A DNA stretch of 27,185 nucleotides, from positions 1 to 27,185 of the forward strand of contig USDZ01000004.1 in the NCBI GenBank assembly GCA_900553525.1, in the 5' to 3' direction. The DNA comes from an uncultured Oscillospiraceae bacterium. GTDB lineage: Bacteria; Bacillota; Clostridia; Oscillospirales; Acutalibacteraceae. Numbering within the stretch: the first letter of the stretch is position 1; every line of letters starts with the position of its first letter. A program made the translations under genes and the position numbers. Shown here piece by piece: positions 19,775 through 27,185 of this stretch. The notes beneath the pieces were generated by a model. The model made no database searches and was not told where the DNA came from. It worked only from the letters and a program-made list of their open reading frames with translations.

Positions 19775-21673
19775 ATGAAACACAAGATGCGATTTTATAT
19801 GGCGGCTTCCTTGATGGCGGTTATCGTCATGCTGCTGACCATGATCCCCATGACAGCGCTGACCGCGGGCGATGAGATTGTTTATGAGGACACCGAAAAG
19901 GGAATTTCTATTTCGGTTGATACGTCCGGCAATCCCGTTATCCCCAAGACGGTGATCTTCAAGGTCGTGGTGGATGGCGAAACCGTTGTGTCCGACAAGG
20001 AGGTCACCGGTCTTCGCGCAACGGCGGCAAAACTGGTGATTCAGGCGGCCGGCTACAGTGTGACGTTCGAGGGCGACGGCGTGACGGTTACGCCCGGCGT
20101 CAACAATCGTTACAATATGACCTTTGGAACAAAGAAGTCTTACAATCTGACGATCCATCTGGCCACCGAAAAGACGAAAGACGACATTGAGATCACAGAC
20201 GGCGCGACCACCTACGGAACCTTTTCATGGTCAAAGGCCAACGCGGGAAACAGCGCTTTTACGCGCCAGGTCACAGTACGCGTGAACGGTGAGGAAAAAT
20301 GGACGCAGACGGTCAACACCCCGAAGGATTTGACCAACTCAATGGCGAGTGAACAGTACTGGTTTACTCCCAACACAACGCTTTATAAAAGCGAGGATGT
20401 TCTCACCCCCGCCATCAGTTTGGATCAGGTTACGAACCGGAATTTGACGATCGATTTGACAACACTCTGTGGCTGCGGACGGGATAGCTGCCTCTGCGAG
20501 GGAGGTTGCAGTTGCCCGTTGGATTGTGACTGCGATGCCTGTATGGGGAAAACCCTGGGTGAAAACCAGATCAATACCGGATTTGGGATCATAGAATATA
20601 AAAAGCCCACAGCCAGCGGCTATAATCTGACGGTGAAGGTATTTGTGAACGGCCAGCAGAAGTTTGTTTCCGAACAGCTCCGGATACGGGGAAGCGTGAA
20701 CGGGGCGCTTGATTTTACGCCGGCAAATGGGTATTATTACCATATGCCGAATGGCTATGATCTTTATACGAGAACGCCGGGCGCTTCCTGGAACCAGGAG
20801 AACGGACATCTTACCTTTGCCGGTGCTCTGGAAGAAGATCGCAACTATGACAATATCTTGAACATTTACCTGTGGACGTTTGATAATCATGTCAACCTGG
20901 ATGTCGAAAGAAGAGCATGGGGCCAAGTGACGGATACCGTTACCGGCTATATCCTCTCGTATCAGGCGCTTAACCCGAAAACCAATGCATTTGAAACGTA
21001 TACCTATAAAGCCACCTCTTTCCGAGCGGGACAGACCCAGATCATACCGACGGGTACCAAAGTCACGTTGACCGCCATCTGTAAGGCAGGCAAAGAAGTC
21101 AAACAATGGTCGACGGCTGAACAATACCAGGGTGGAATCACGCTGGAAGGAATTAACGGACAGAACGGCAGTGAGGCGTACGGAAATACAGCTTACCTCA
21201 CGGTTGACGCCTCATGGTCCGACCGCGTGATCGTTTATATTGATGAAATAGGCGATGCGGCAGGTACAGACCCGACTGACCCGACGGATCCGACCGACCC
21301 AACTGACCCGACCGACCCGTCGGATCCGACCGACCCAACGGTTCCGACGGATCCAACCGACCCGACGGATCCGACTGACCCAACTGACCCGACCGACCCG
21401 ACTGACCCGACGGATCCAACTGACCCGACGGATCCAACTGACCCGACGGATCCAACTGACCCGACGGATCCGACTGACCCGACCGACCCGACGGATCCGA
21501 CCGACCCCACCGATCCAACCAACCCAAACGTTTCCGATAATCCATCGGATTCCGACAACAACCCGGAAACGGGGGATGGCAGCAGCCTAACGCTTTGGAT
21601 TGCATTGGCGGTGGTTGCGGCTGCCGGTCTCGTCGGGGCGCCCTCGGTGAAAAAAATAGGAATGGCCTCATAA
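19775..21673 (+). CDS. Sortase-anchored surface protein with Cys cluster and T-D-P stalk
   Basis: The 632-residue protein has a signal peptide (about residues 1-31), an outer part of about 465 residues, 28 T-D-P triplets (498-581), the sorting motif NPETG (596-600), a hydrophobic helix (605-622) and KK near the end. A sortase would link it to the wall, with the acidic proline-rich tract as stalk. The outer part has three related beta-rich repeats (about 58-130, 163-229 and 283-367), each with a V-x-V-x-[VF]-[VR]-[VD]-[NG]-G/E-like strand, an aromatic F/Y-T/P stretch and a closing N-L-T-[IV]-x-[LV] or N-I-Y-L strand. Between repeats 2 and 3, residues 232-256 hold nine cysteines, mostly as CxC pairs; the mature protein has one other cysteine, at 436. 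ATG 19775 follows TGGAGG. No sortase gene is in the window. Function unknown; adhesion or metal binding are guesses. Confidence 0.88.
   Translation: MKHKMRFYMAASLMAVIVMLLTMIPMTALTAGDEIVYEDTEKGISISVDTSGNPVIPKTVIFKVVVDGETVVSDKEVTGLRATAAKLVIQAAGYSVTFEGDGVTVTPGVNNRYNMTFGTKKSYNLTIHLATEKTKDDIEITDGATTYGTFSWSKANAGNSAFTRQVTVRVNGEEKWTQTVNTPKDLTNSMASEQYWFTPNTTLYKSEDVLTPAISLDQVTNRNLTIDLTTLCGCGRDSCLCEGGCSCPLDCDCDACMGKTLGENQINTGFGIIEYKKPTASGYNLTVKVFVNGQQKFVSEQLRIRGSVNGALDFTPANGYYYHMPNGYDLYTRTPGASWNQENGHLTFAGALEEDRNYDNILNIYLWTFDNHVNLDVERRAWGQVTDTVTGYILSYQALNPKTNAFETYTYKATSFRAGQTQIIPTGTKVTLTAICKAGKEVKQWSTAEQYQGGITLEGINGQNGSEAYGNTAYLTVDASWSDRVIVYIDEIGDAAGTDPTDPTDPTDPTDPTDPSDPTDPTVPTDPTDPTDPTDPTDPTDPTDPTDPTDPTDPTDPTDPTDPTDPTDPTDPTDPTDPTDPTNPNVSDNPSDSDNNPETGDGSSLTLWIALAVVAAAGLVGAPSVKKIGMAS
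21266..21517 (+). repeat. Tandem 9-bp repeat encoding Thr-Asp-Pro
   Basis: 28 consecutive 9-base units of the form ACN-GAY-CCN, with one Thr-to-Ser and one Asp-to-Val change, encode the stalk of the surface protein. Third positions vary in blocks (ACG GAT CC units recur), showing growth by duplication of larger sets. Copy number is likely to differ between strains. Because the unit is a multiple of three, changes alter stalk length without breaking the frame. Confidence 0.93.
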
Positions 21674-21824
21674 ACGCCGTTATGGGTTCCATCGCATCGT
21701 CTTAGCCGCGCATACGCCTACTGTGCGCATAAGCCGACATGGAAGCGGCAGTCCCGTCCATTAAATAGCAAAGTCTAGAAGTATCGCCAGAAGATGGCGC
21801 TGCGTCAGATGAACGGGAAACAAG

Positions 21825-21875
21825 AAGACTCTATGTGTATGGTCCGATCATTCACATAGAGTCTTTCTTCTGCCT
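21825..21875 (+). terminator. Terminator of the surface-protein gene
   Basis: AAGACTCTATGTG (21825-21837) pairs with CACATAGAGTCTT (21853-21865) across a 15-base loop, and a T/C-rich run then TTTTTA follows. Of the 349 bases between the surface protein and the HxlR gene, the part before it (21674-21824) has small GC hairpins near 21709-21729 and 21786-21800, and the part after it (21876-22022) shows nothing I can identify. Confidence 0.75.
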
Positions 21876-22022
21876 TTTTATGATTTTTCAGCGTTACAGG
21901 GTGCATAGTCGTACCGAAGGTGGTGACTTGGCTCTATTCCTCAATAGGGTTTTGGTGGACAGAAAATCCGCTGAAATTGCAAACATGTACATATTTACAG
22001 CGCTTGCCGATAAACACGTTCA

Positions 22023-22355
22023 TCACAGCCTGTTTTTTTCTCCCCATTCACACATTCCATCTAGAATGGGGATCAAGGACTTCCCTCTTTTCGTCAGACT
22101 ATATTCTACTTTTGGCGGAATCTGCGGGTATTCTTCCCGATGAATAAGGCGGTCGGCTTCCAATTCCTTTAATGTAGAACTCAGGGTTTTATAGGAAATC
22201 CCCCCGATATATTTTTTCATCTCATTAAAGCGGACAACCCCGAACTCCATCAGGGTATAGAGAATGGTCATTTTGTATTTTCCGTTAATGAGCGATAAGG
22301 TATAGCTGAATCCAGTAGCTCCAAGGCATTCATTGGATATACAACGTTTACTCAT
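22023..22355 (-). CDS. HxlR-family transcriptional regulator
   Basis: The 110-residue winged-helix protein has the family pattern: SYTLSLINGKYKMTILYTL near residue 17, FNEMKKYIGGISYKTLSSTL as the recognition region, and a wing in PPKVEYSLTKRG. Two cysteines lie at residues 5 and 10. In related regulators such as YodB and HypR, an N-terminal cysteine senses quinones, diamide or hypochlorite, so a redox-sensing role is plausible here. ATG 22355 follows AAAAGGAG. It is divergent from two flavodoxin-fold oxidoreductase genes, the typical arrangement for HxlR regulators and their targets. Confidence 0.93.
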   Translation of the reverse strand: MSKRCISNECLGATGFSYTLSLINGKYKMTILYTLMEFGVVRFNEMKKYIGGISYKTLSSTLKELEADRLIHREEYPQIPPKVEYSLTKRGKSLIPILDGMCEWGEKNRL

Positions 22356-22371
22356 CTACGCTCTCCTTTTA

Positions 22372-22451
22372 GTAAGTATTAAACCTGAATGTAAGTACCA
22401 TACCTTAATGTGCGTACTTGTGTTTTGTCTTATTCTTGCTATGATTATAAT
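22372..22451 (+). promoter_or_regulatory. Promoter and candidate HxlR operators
   Basis: GTAAGTA occurs at 22372-22378 and again at 22391-22397, and AAGTAC (22393-22398) forms an inverted repeat with GTACTT (22414-22419). A TATAAT (22446-22451) lies downstream, with TTGTCT at 22425-22430 (15-base spacer) as the best -35. The repeats lie between the two divergent genes, next to both promoters. Confidence 0.55.
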
Positions 22452-22496
22452 ATCAAAAGCGGGAGAGGTCAATCCCGTAAAATCAGGAGGTCACTC

Positions 22497-23048
22497 ATGA
22501 GCAAGAAAATTGTGGTGATTACCGGAAGCCCTCGGAAAAACGGGAACAGCTTTGCTATGACAGACGCTTTTATCAAAGCGGCGGAAGAAAAAGGCCACAC
22601 GGTAACGAGGTTCGACGCCGCCATGATGAAGATCGACGGCTGCCATGCCTGCGAAACCTGCTATAAAACGGGCAAGGCATGTTCGTTTGACGACGACTTC
22701 AACACCATTGCTCCAGCTGTCCTAGAGGCGGACGCACTGGTTTTTACGATGCCGGTATACTGGTATTCCATCCCGTCCCAGATCAAGGCGGTCATCGACC
22801 GCATTTACGCTCTGGTCGTGGGTGGCAAGAACATTGCCGGCAAAGAATGTGCCCTCATCGCCTGCTGCGAAGAAGAGGATATGTCGGTACTGGACGGGGT
22901 ACGCATCCCCATGGAGCGAACCGCTGCTTTGAACAATTGGAGGATGGTAGGTGAGGTTCTGATTCCCGGCGTGCTGAACCCAGGGGACGTTAAAAAGACG
23001 GACGGCTGCCAGCAGGCTGCGGCCCTGGCGGACAAAATCGGAATGTAA
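22497..23048 (+). CDS. Flavodoxin-fold NAD(P)H-dependent oxidoreductase, first copy
   Basis: The 183-residue protein has the FMN phosphate-binding loop GSPRKNGNS near residue 11 and the second flavin loop PVYWYSIPSQIKAVIDRIYA near residue 83. A cysteine-rich stretch GCHACETCYKTGKAC near residue 44 recalls the iron-sulfur flavoproteins of anaerobes, but full cluster ligation is not certain. Family members reduce quinones, nitro compounds or iron with FMN. ATG 22497 follows AGGAGGTCACTC. It is divergent from the HxlR gene and followed 10 bases later by a paralogue. Confidence 0.9.
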   Translation: MSKKIVVITGSPRKNGNSFAMTDAFIKAAEEKGHTVTRFDAAMMKIDGCHACETCYKTGKACSFDDDFNTIAPAVLEADALVFTMPVYWYSIPSQIKAVIDRIYALVVGGKNIAGKECALIACCEEEDMSVLDGVRIPMERTAALNNWRMVGEVLIPGVLNPGDVKKTDGCQQAAALADKIGM

Positions 23049-23058
23049 GGTGGCGGCT

Positions 23059-23610
23059 ATGGGCAAAAGAATTGTGATACTGAACGGAAGCCCACGCAGA
23101 AACGGGAACACCTCAGCCCTTATAAAGTCGTTTACCAAGGGGGCGGAAAACGCGGGCCATACCGTGACGGAGTTTTTCCTTGATGGTATGAATATTCACG
23201 GTTGCAGGGGATGCTTCGGCGGCCACAGCAGCCGCGAGCGTCCTTGTGTCCAAAAAGACGATATGGACAAAATCTATCCCGCAGTGAAAGAATGCGATGT
23301 GATCGTGCTCGCCACGCCGCTATATTACTGGAATATGAGCGGCCAAATCCGAACGGCCATTGACCGCTTGTTTGCGCTGGAGGAAGGCGACGGAAATCTC
23401 CTCAGAGGCCATGGCAGAGCTTGTGTGCTGCTGATGGCTGCAGAGGGCCACGGCTTTGAGGATGTTGTTCTTTACTTTAATCACCTCATGGAACATTTAC
23501 AGTGGAAAAACCTCGGCCATGTCCTTGCTGGAGGAAATGGGGCGGTGGGCGATATCGAAGGAAAGCCCGAGCTTCAAAAAGCCCATGAGATTGGAAAATC
23601 CATTCGATAA
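23059..23610 (+). CDS. Flavodoxin-fold NAD(P)H-dependent oxidoreductase, second copy
   Basis: This 183-residue paralogue has the same length as the preceding gene. It shows GSPRRNGNTSALIKSF as the FMN loop and PLYYWNMSGQIRTAIDRLFA as the second flavin loop. The cysteine region is different and sparser (GCRGCFGGHSSRERPC), so any iron-sulfur site may be lost or altered. I chose ATG 23059 behind AAGGTGG; a GTG at 23050 in frame is the alternative. It is translated from the same mRNA as the first copy. The pair may act as a heterodimer or on different substrates. Confidence 0.9.
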   Translation: MGKRIVILNGSPRRNGNTSALIKSFTKGAENAGHTVTEFFLDGMNIHGCRGCFGGHSSRERPCVQKDDMDKIYPAVKECDVIVLATPLYYWNMSGQIRTAIDRLFALEEGDGNLLRGHGRACVLLMAAEGHGFEDVVLYFNHLMEHLQWKNLGHVLAGGNGAVGDIEGKPELQKAHEIGKSIR

Positions 23611-24008
23611 GCCCGGCTATGAATTTATGGAGGACAATCGACCGGTTATGATACAACATACAGGCCAAAAATCCCGCTAAAGATGGGGTGGGGCACGTAA
23701 ACCAATTGCAAGCGGGGTAAAGACTTGCAACACGCCGCTCCCTTTCCGAAAATCGGTATTTCCTGAACAGCCTCCGTCCATTGGACGGGGGCTGTGATGT
23801 TATGGCCCTCGCAGCGCAATCGGAACCTTTATGATCGGGTTCATGGTTGCAAAGACGGCGGAGGCCGATCATGCGGAACGATGCATTCTATGGGATGAAT
23901 AACGAGAAGCAGCCGGCGACCCAAAAGCGGGAAAACATTGCTTTCTTAAAACCCATTTGCTATTATAAAGATACAAAATCCGCCTTACGGCAGATACGGA
24001 GTGAAAAG
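23611..24008 (+). other. Spacer with hairpins before the amidohydrolase gene
   Basis: This 398-bp spacer holds TTGCAAG (23706-23712) with its inverted copy CTTGCAA (23724-23730), and a 13-bp hairpin (23768-23780 with 23782-23794) with one G-U pair and no U-tract. An open frame continues past the oxidoreductase stop to 23680 in another phase but has no start of its own. I see no gene in the spacer. Confidence 0.5.
23938..23966 (+). promoter_or_regulatory. Promoter of the amidohydrolase gene
   Basis: TTGCTT (23938-23943), 17 bases, TATTAT (23961-23966). The predicted start lies about 36 bases before ATG 24009, which argues against starts further upstream. Confidence 0.6.
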
Positions 24009-25367
24009 ATGAAAACCTATGACATCCTGTTGGAGGCGGTAGAAAAAAACCGCCGGTTAATTTTAGATGCGGAACGGTATATCTGGAAGCATCCCGAAAC
24101 CGGCTATAGAGAGTGGAAAACCAGCGCATATCTGGAACAGGCATTTGAAGAGCTTGGCTATACCTTGACGAAGGCGGGTGATATCCCCGGATTTTATGCC
24201 GATGCGGATACAGGCCGTCCCGGCCCCACCGTCGCTGTGCTGGGCGAGATGGATGCTCTCATCTGCGCCGATCATCCCGAGGCCGATCCCCAGACTGGCG
24301 CTGTGCACGCCTGCGGCCACCATGCGCAGTGTGCCGCCCTGCTGGGGGTGGCCGCCGCTCTTAAAGAGCCTGGTGCGCTGGATGGCATCTGCGGCAAGGT
24401 TCGGCTGATGGCGGTTCCCGCTGAAGAACTCATCGAGATCGGCTACCGTGAAACGCTTCGGCAACAGGGGACTATCCACTATTTCGGCGGCAAGGTCGAG
24501 TTCCTGTTCCGCGGGTGTCTGGACGGGGTGGATATTGCCATGATGGTACACAGTTCGGCAATATCGGAAAAAAGTCTGATCCTGTATAAGGGCAATAATG
24601 GCTGCATGGTGAAAAATATCCGCTATGTGGGCAGGGGCGGCCATGCAGCCTCTCCGCACGACGGTATCAACGCTTTGTATGCCGCTACACTGGGGCTGCA
24701 GGCGGCAAACAATCTGCGTGAGACTTTTCAGGAAAAGGACTGCATACGCTTCCATCCCATTATCACCAAGGGCGGCGATGTGGTCAATGCTATCCCAGAC
24801 GATGTAAGACTCGAAAGCTATGTGCGCGGCGCATCGATTGACGCCATCGCGGCCGTCAACTGCAGGATCAACCGGGCGTTGGCGGCCGGTGCGGCGGCGA
24901 TAGGGGCAAAAGTGCATCTGACGGACTATCCGGGCTATATGCCTATGCATAACGACCCGAATTTGAATGCGCTGGCCGCCGCGCTGTTTGAGCAGATTGT
25001 GGGCCACGAGGGCGTGGTTGTACTCGATGATTGGACCATGGGCAGCACCGACATGGGAGATCTTTCGGCTGTGATGCCGGTTATTCAGGCGATGGCCAGC
25101 GGCGCTAGCGGCATAGGCCACGGCAACAATTACTACATCTCGGATCCCGAGTCGGCCTGTGTGAATGCGGCTAAAGCGATGGCACTGCTCAGCTGCCATC
25201 TGCTGGCGGGCCAGGGAGAAGAAGCGGAGCGCATTATCGCCAATGCCAAGCCTGTCTTTGCCTCAAAAGAAGCGTATTTTGAGGCAGTGGACAAGATGTT
25301 CTTGGATAAAGAGGCCGTCATCTATCATGAAGACGGCACCGTAACGCTGGACTATTGCAATTTATAA
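24009..25367 (+). CDS. M20-family amidohydrolase, AbgB-like
   Basis: The 452-residue protein is a metal-dependent amidohydrolase of peptidase family M20. The metal region shows GEMDAL, then HACGHHAQC (Cys and His ligands kept; the usual Asp or Asn after CGH is His) near residue 100, and PAEELIEIG with the catalytic Glu-Glu near residue 137. The dimerisation insert begins near GRGGHAASPHDG, around residue 208. It is close in layout to AbgB, a subunit of p-aminobenzoyl-glutamate hydrolase, and to other aminoacyl amidases; the substrate cannot be set by eye. ATG 24009 follows CGGAGTGAAAAG. It has its own promoter and no co-directional gene after it. Confidence 0.88.
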   Translation: MKTYDILLEAVEKNRRLILDAERYIWKHPETGYREWKTSAYLEQAFEELGYTLTKAGDIPGFYADADTGRPGPTVAVLGEMDALICADHPEADPQTGAVHACGHHAQCAALLGVAAALKEPGALDGICGKVRLMAVPAEELIEIGYRETLRQQGTIHYFGGKVEFLFRGCLDGVDIAMMVHSSAISEKSLILYKGNNGCMVKNIRYVGRGGHAASPHDGINALYAATLGLQAANNLRETFQEKDCIRFHPIITKGGDVVNAIPDDVRLESYVRGASIDAIAAVNCRINRALAAGAAAIGAKVHLTDYPGYMPMHNDPNLNALAAALFEQIVGHEGVVVLDDWTMGSTDMGDLSAVMPVIQAMASGASGIGHGNNYYISDPESACVNAAKAMALLSCHLLAGQGEEAERIIANAKPVFASKEAYFEAVDKMFLDKEAVIYHEDGTVTLDYCNL

Positions 25368-25387
25368 AAAGGCCGGGACTATCCGGC
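25366..25387 (-). terminator. Minus-strand terminator between convergent genes
   Basis: Read on the minus strand, GCCGG (25387-25383) pairs with CCGGC (25376-25372) and TTTTT follows. It could stop ppk2 transcripts before they run far into the amidohydrolase gene. The stem is short (5 bp). The other bases of 25388-25546 show nothing clear. Confidence 0.5.
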
Positions 25388-25546
25388 AAGACAAAAAAGA
25401 ATGCGTGCAGGTTATCGAGGATACGATGAAATCCATAGAACGGATAGACATGGAACCATCTTTCTTATATGGATACCGTCCTTATGATGTCTGTTTTATT
25501 TTTTGAGTCCAAATCTGGACACCGACAAAACCGTCCCTCATGGTGC

Positions 25547-26401
25547 CTATTCGAGCAACTGGCGGCGGCAGGTCTCGAGCGCCTGCTTCTGCGCGTCACG
25601 GACCTTGGGGTATTGCGGGTCGAGCTTTTCAAGGTTTTCCACGATCACTTCGGACACCAACAGCCGGGCGAACCACTTTTTATCCGCGGGAATAACGTAC
25701 CAGGGTGCCGCTTTGGAGGCGGTCCGGTTCACCGCCTGCTCATACGCGTCCATATACGCGTCCCAATACTCCCGTTCCGCAATATCGGCGGCGGAAAATT
25801 TCCAGTTTTTCGACGGGGTATCAATACGGTCCAAAAAACGACGGCGCTGTTCCTCTTTGGAGATGTTAAGAAAAAACTTTACCACTGTGAAGCCGTTTTC
25901 AGAGAGATACGTTTCAAAATCCCGGATTTGGCGGTATCGCCTTTCCCATAGACGGTCGTCTAGACAACGGGCAGGCAGCTTTTGCGAGTAGGGGAGGTTG
26001 TGTACCTTGGCGACCAGAACTTCCTCGTAATACGAACGGTTAAAGATGCCGATGTTTCCCCGCTCAGGCAGCCGGCGGTGGATACGCCACAAGTAGTCGT
26101 GGTCGAGTTCCTCTGCCGACGGCTGTTTAAAGCTATAGACCTGTACCCCTTGAGGATTGAGGCCGCTCATCACGTGCTTAATCGCGCCGTCTTTGCCGGC
26201 CGAGTCCATCGCCTGGAAAATCAGCAGCAGGGCGTCCCGATCCTGGGCGTAGAAACGCTCCTGCAGATCCGCCATCTTCTGAATATTCTTTTCAAGCAGA
26301 ATTAACCCCTTTTCTTTATTCAGCCCGCCGTTCTGACAGGTGTCGAAAGCAGCGATGGAGAAAGCGCCTTTTTTGGTGAACCGATATGAACGGGTGTTCA
26401 C
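25547..26401 (-). CDS. Polyphosphate kinase 2 family protein
   Basis: The 284-residue protein has the PPK2 signatures: a Walker A variant FQAMDSAGKDGAIKH near residue 62, and Walker B and lid region in GNIGIFNRSYYEEVLV near residue 115. Such enzymes transfer phosphate between polyphosphate and nucleotides (AMP, ADP or GDP) in the cytoplasm; this one resembles the short single-domain polyphosphate:nucleotide phosphotransferases. The start is GTG at 26401, six bases behind AAGGG. It lies 138 bases behind hflX with no terminator between them. Confidence 0.92.
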   Translation of the reverse strand: MNTRSYRFTKKGAFSIAAFDTCQNGGLNKEKGLILLEKNIQKMADLQERFYAQDRDALLLIFQAMDSAGKDGAIKHVMSGLNPQGVQVYSFKQPSAEELDHDYLWRIHRRLPERGNIGIFNRSYYEEVLVAKVHNLPYSQKLPARCLDDRLWERRYRQIRDFETYLSENGFTVVKFFLNISKEEQRRRFLDRIDTPSKNWKFSAADIAEREYWDAYMDAYEQAVNRTASKAAPWYVIPADKKWFARLLVSEVIVENLEKLDPQYPKVRDAQKQALETCRRQLLE

Positions 26402-26539
26402 AGAATCCCTTCTTTCTATTTTCTCCTCTTTAGGCTACGCATGGGCCGCCGGCGGTCCCGAACAAAACGCGGCTGAAAGGCCCGCATCCCAGTTTCGGTG
26501 ATACAAGAGATGGAGGGACGCAGGGGCTTCCTGATCGAC

Positions 26540-27185
26540 CTAATCCATAGAAGAGGGCTGGGGCGGCAGTTCATATTCCTTGACGGCTTCAAGCAGCCGG
26601 GCACCGAGCGTGACCTTCATAAACACGCCCTCCGGCCGATATTCCTCGGTTTCCACCGCACCTTCTCTCCGGCATAGTTCCGCAAGACCGCCTTCCCGGA
26701 AGGGGAGAAGAAGACTCACTTTTCTCCGGTCGGGAGGCAGAGCCGCCGCTACAGCTTCGAGCAGTGCGGACAATCCCTCTCCCGTTTTAGCGCTGATACG
26801 CAGGGAATCCCGGTCCTCCCCGGCCAGCGGCATTTCCGAATCGGAAAGGCGGTCGCATTTGTTGAACACCGTGAGGATGGGACGGCCAATGCAGCCGAGG
26901 GAGGTGAGCAGTTCGCGTGTCACGCGCAGGTGTTCCGCCGCCTCGGGGCTGGACGCATCACAGAGGTTGAGCAGCACGTCGGCCTGTGCGGCTTCTTCCA
27001 GGGTGGAATGAAACGCATCCACCAGATGGTGGGGCAGACGGCGGACCAGGCCCACCGTATCGATCAGCAGCACTTGACGGCCGTCGGGCAGACGGAGGGC
27101 ACGAGCGGTCGGATCCAGGGTGGCGAAAAGCTTGTCCTCCGCCAATACGCCCGCATCGGTCAGCGCATTCAGGAGGGTGGACTTG
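26540..27185 (-). CDS. hflX: GTPase HflX, C-terminal part
   Basis: The window holds the last 214 codons; the gene begins beyond 27185. The first visible residues are KSTLLNAL, the end of the P-loop. G2 is TLDPT, G3 is LIDTVG, and G4 is NKCD, followed by an SAKTGEG G5-like motif. After the G domain comes the C-terminal region ending in PPQPSSMD. HflX binds ribosomes and can split stalled 70S particles under stress. The stop is TAG at 26540-26542. In the spacer up to ppk2 (26402-26539) I see a GC-rich hairpin but no convincing gene. Confidence 0.93.
   Translation of the reverse strand, partial: KSTLLNALTDAGVLAEDKLFATLDPTARALRLPDGRQVLLIDTVGLVRRLPHHLVDAFHSTLEEAAQADVLLNLCDASSPEAAEHLRVTRELLTSLGCIGRPILTVFNKCDRLSDSEMPLAGEDRDSLRISAKTGEGLSALLEAVAAALPPDRRKVSLLLPFREGGLAELCRREGAVETEEYRPEGVFMKVTLGARLLEAVKEYELPPQPSSMD

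Noticed and set aside
21266..21517. Short regular repeats considered as a CRISPR array
   Set aside because: There are no spacers; the 9-base units are contiguous and in frame with a surface protein.
21235..21561. Gly-Ser-Val repeat protein on the minus strand
   Set aside because: It is the reverse reading of the T-D-P tandem repeat, which keeps all frames open.
26416..26604. 62-codon Arg-rich frame overlapping the end of hflX
   Set aside because: It overlaps the HflX C-terminus in another phase and has no ribosome binding site.

Overview
The window looks like chromosomal DNA of a Gram-positive anaerobe of the class Clostridia, probably a gut member of the Oscillospiraceae/Ruminococcaceae. 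Evidence: class III fructose-1,6-bisphosphatase, rubrerythrin, GH112 galactosyl-hexosamine phosphorylase, an NPxTG-type sortase substrate, strong AGGAGG ribosome binding sites with some GTG/TTG starts, and moderately high GC coding sequence with AT-rich spacers. I see no rRNA, tRNA, CRISPR array, insertion sequence or phage gene.

Layout. 1-370: end of a D-Ala-D-Ala ligase gene and a strong terminator. 391-2352 (minus): fbp. 2884-8638 (plus): a five-gene operon with a sugar-binding lipoprotein, two permeases, a 65-residue membrane protein and a GH112 phosphorylase, probably for import and phosphorolysis of a galactosyl disaccharide such as galacto-N-biose or lacto-N-biose. It carries no ATPase subunit and none of the bifidobacterial lnpB/C/D genes. 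8854-10967 (minus): alanine racemase, then an AraC-type regulator that converges on the operon and may control it. 11095-14832 (minus): a four-helix membrane protein, a PlsC-like acyltransferase behind a GT4 glycosyltransferase (probably membrane lipid or glycolipid synthesis), and a short QueG-like iron-sulfur protein. 15070-15795 (minus): rubrerythrin with a coupled 58-residue protein that conventional length cut-offs would miss.

15973-21673 (plus) is the most unusual part. An ECF sigma factor overlaps a membrane anti-sigma-like protein whose outer part holds two copies of one domain. A C39-like peptidase lipoprotein follows. After a terminator and an AT-rich leader of about 550 bp comes a sortase-anchored surface protein with three related beta-rich repeats, a nine-cysteine cluster and a 28-unit T-D-P stalk.

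22023-25367: an HxlR regulator divergent from two tandem flavodoxin-fold oxidoreductases, probably a redox or electrophile response unit, then an M20 amidohydrolase with its own promoter. 25547-27185 (minus): a PPK2-type polyphosphate kinase behind the C-terminal part of HflX, which runs off the window.

All assignments rest on reading motifs by eye; no database search was run. Promoter and operator calls are pattern matches only.
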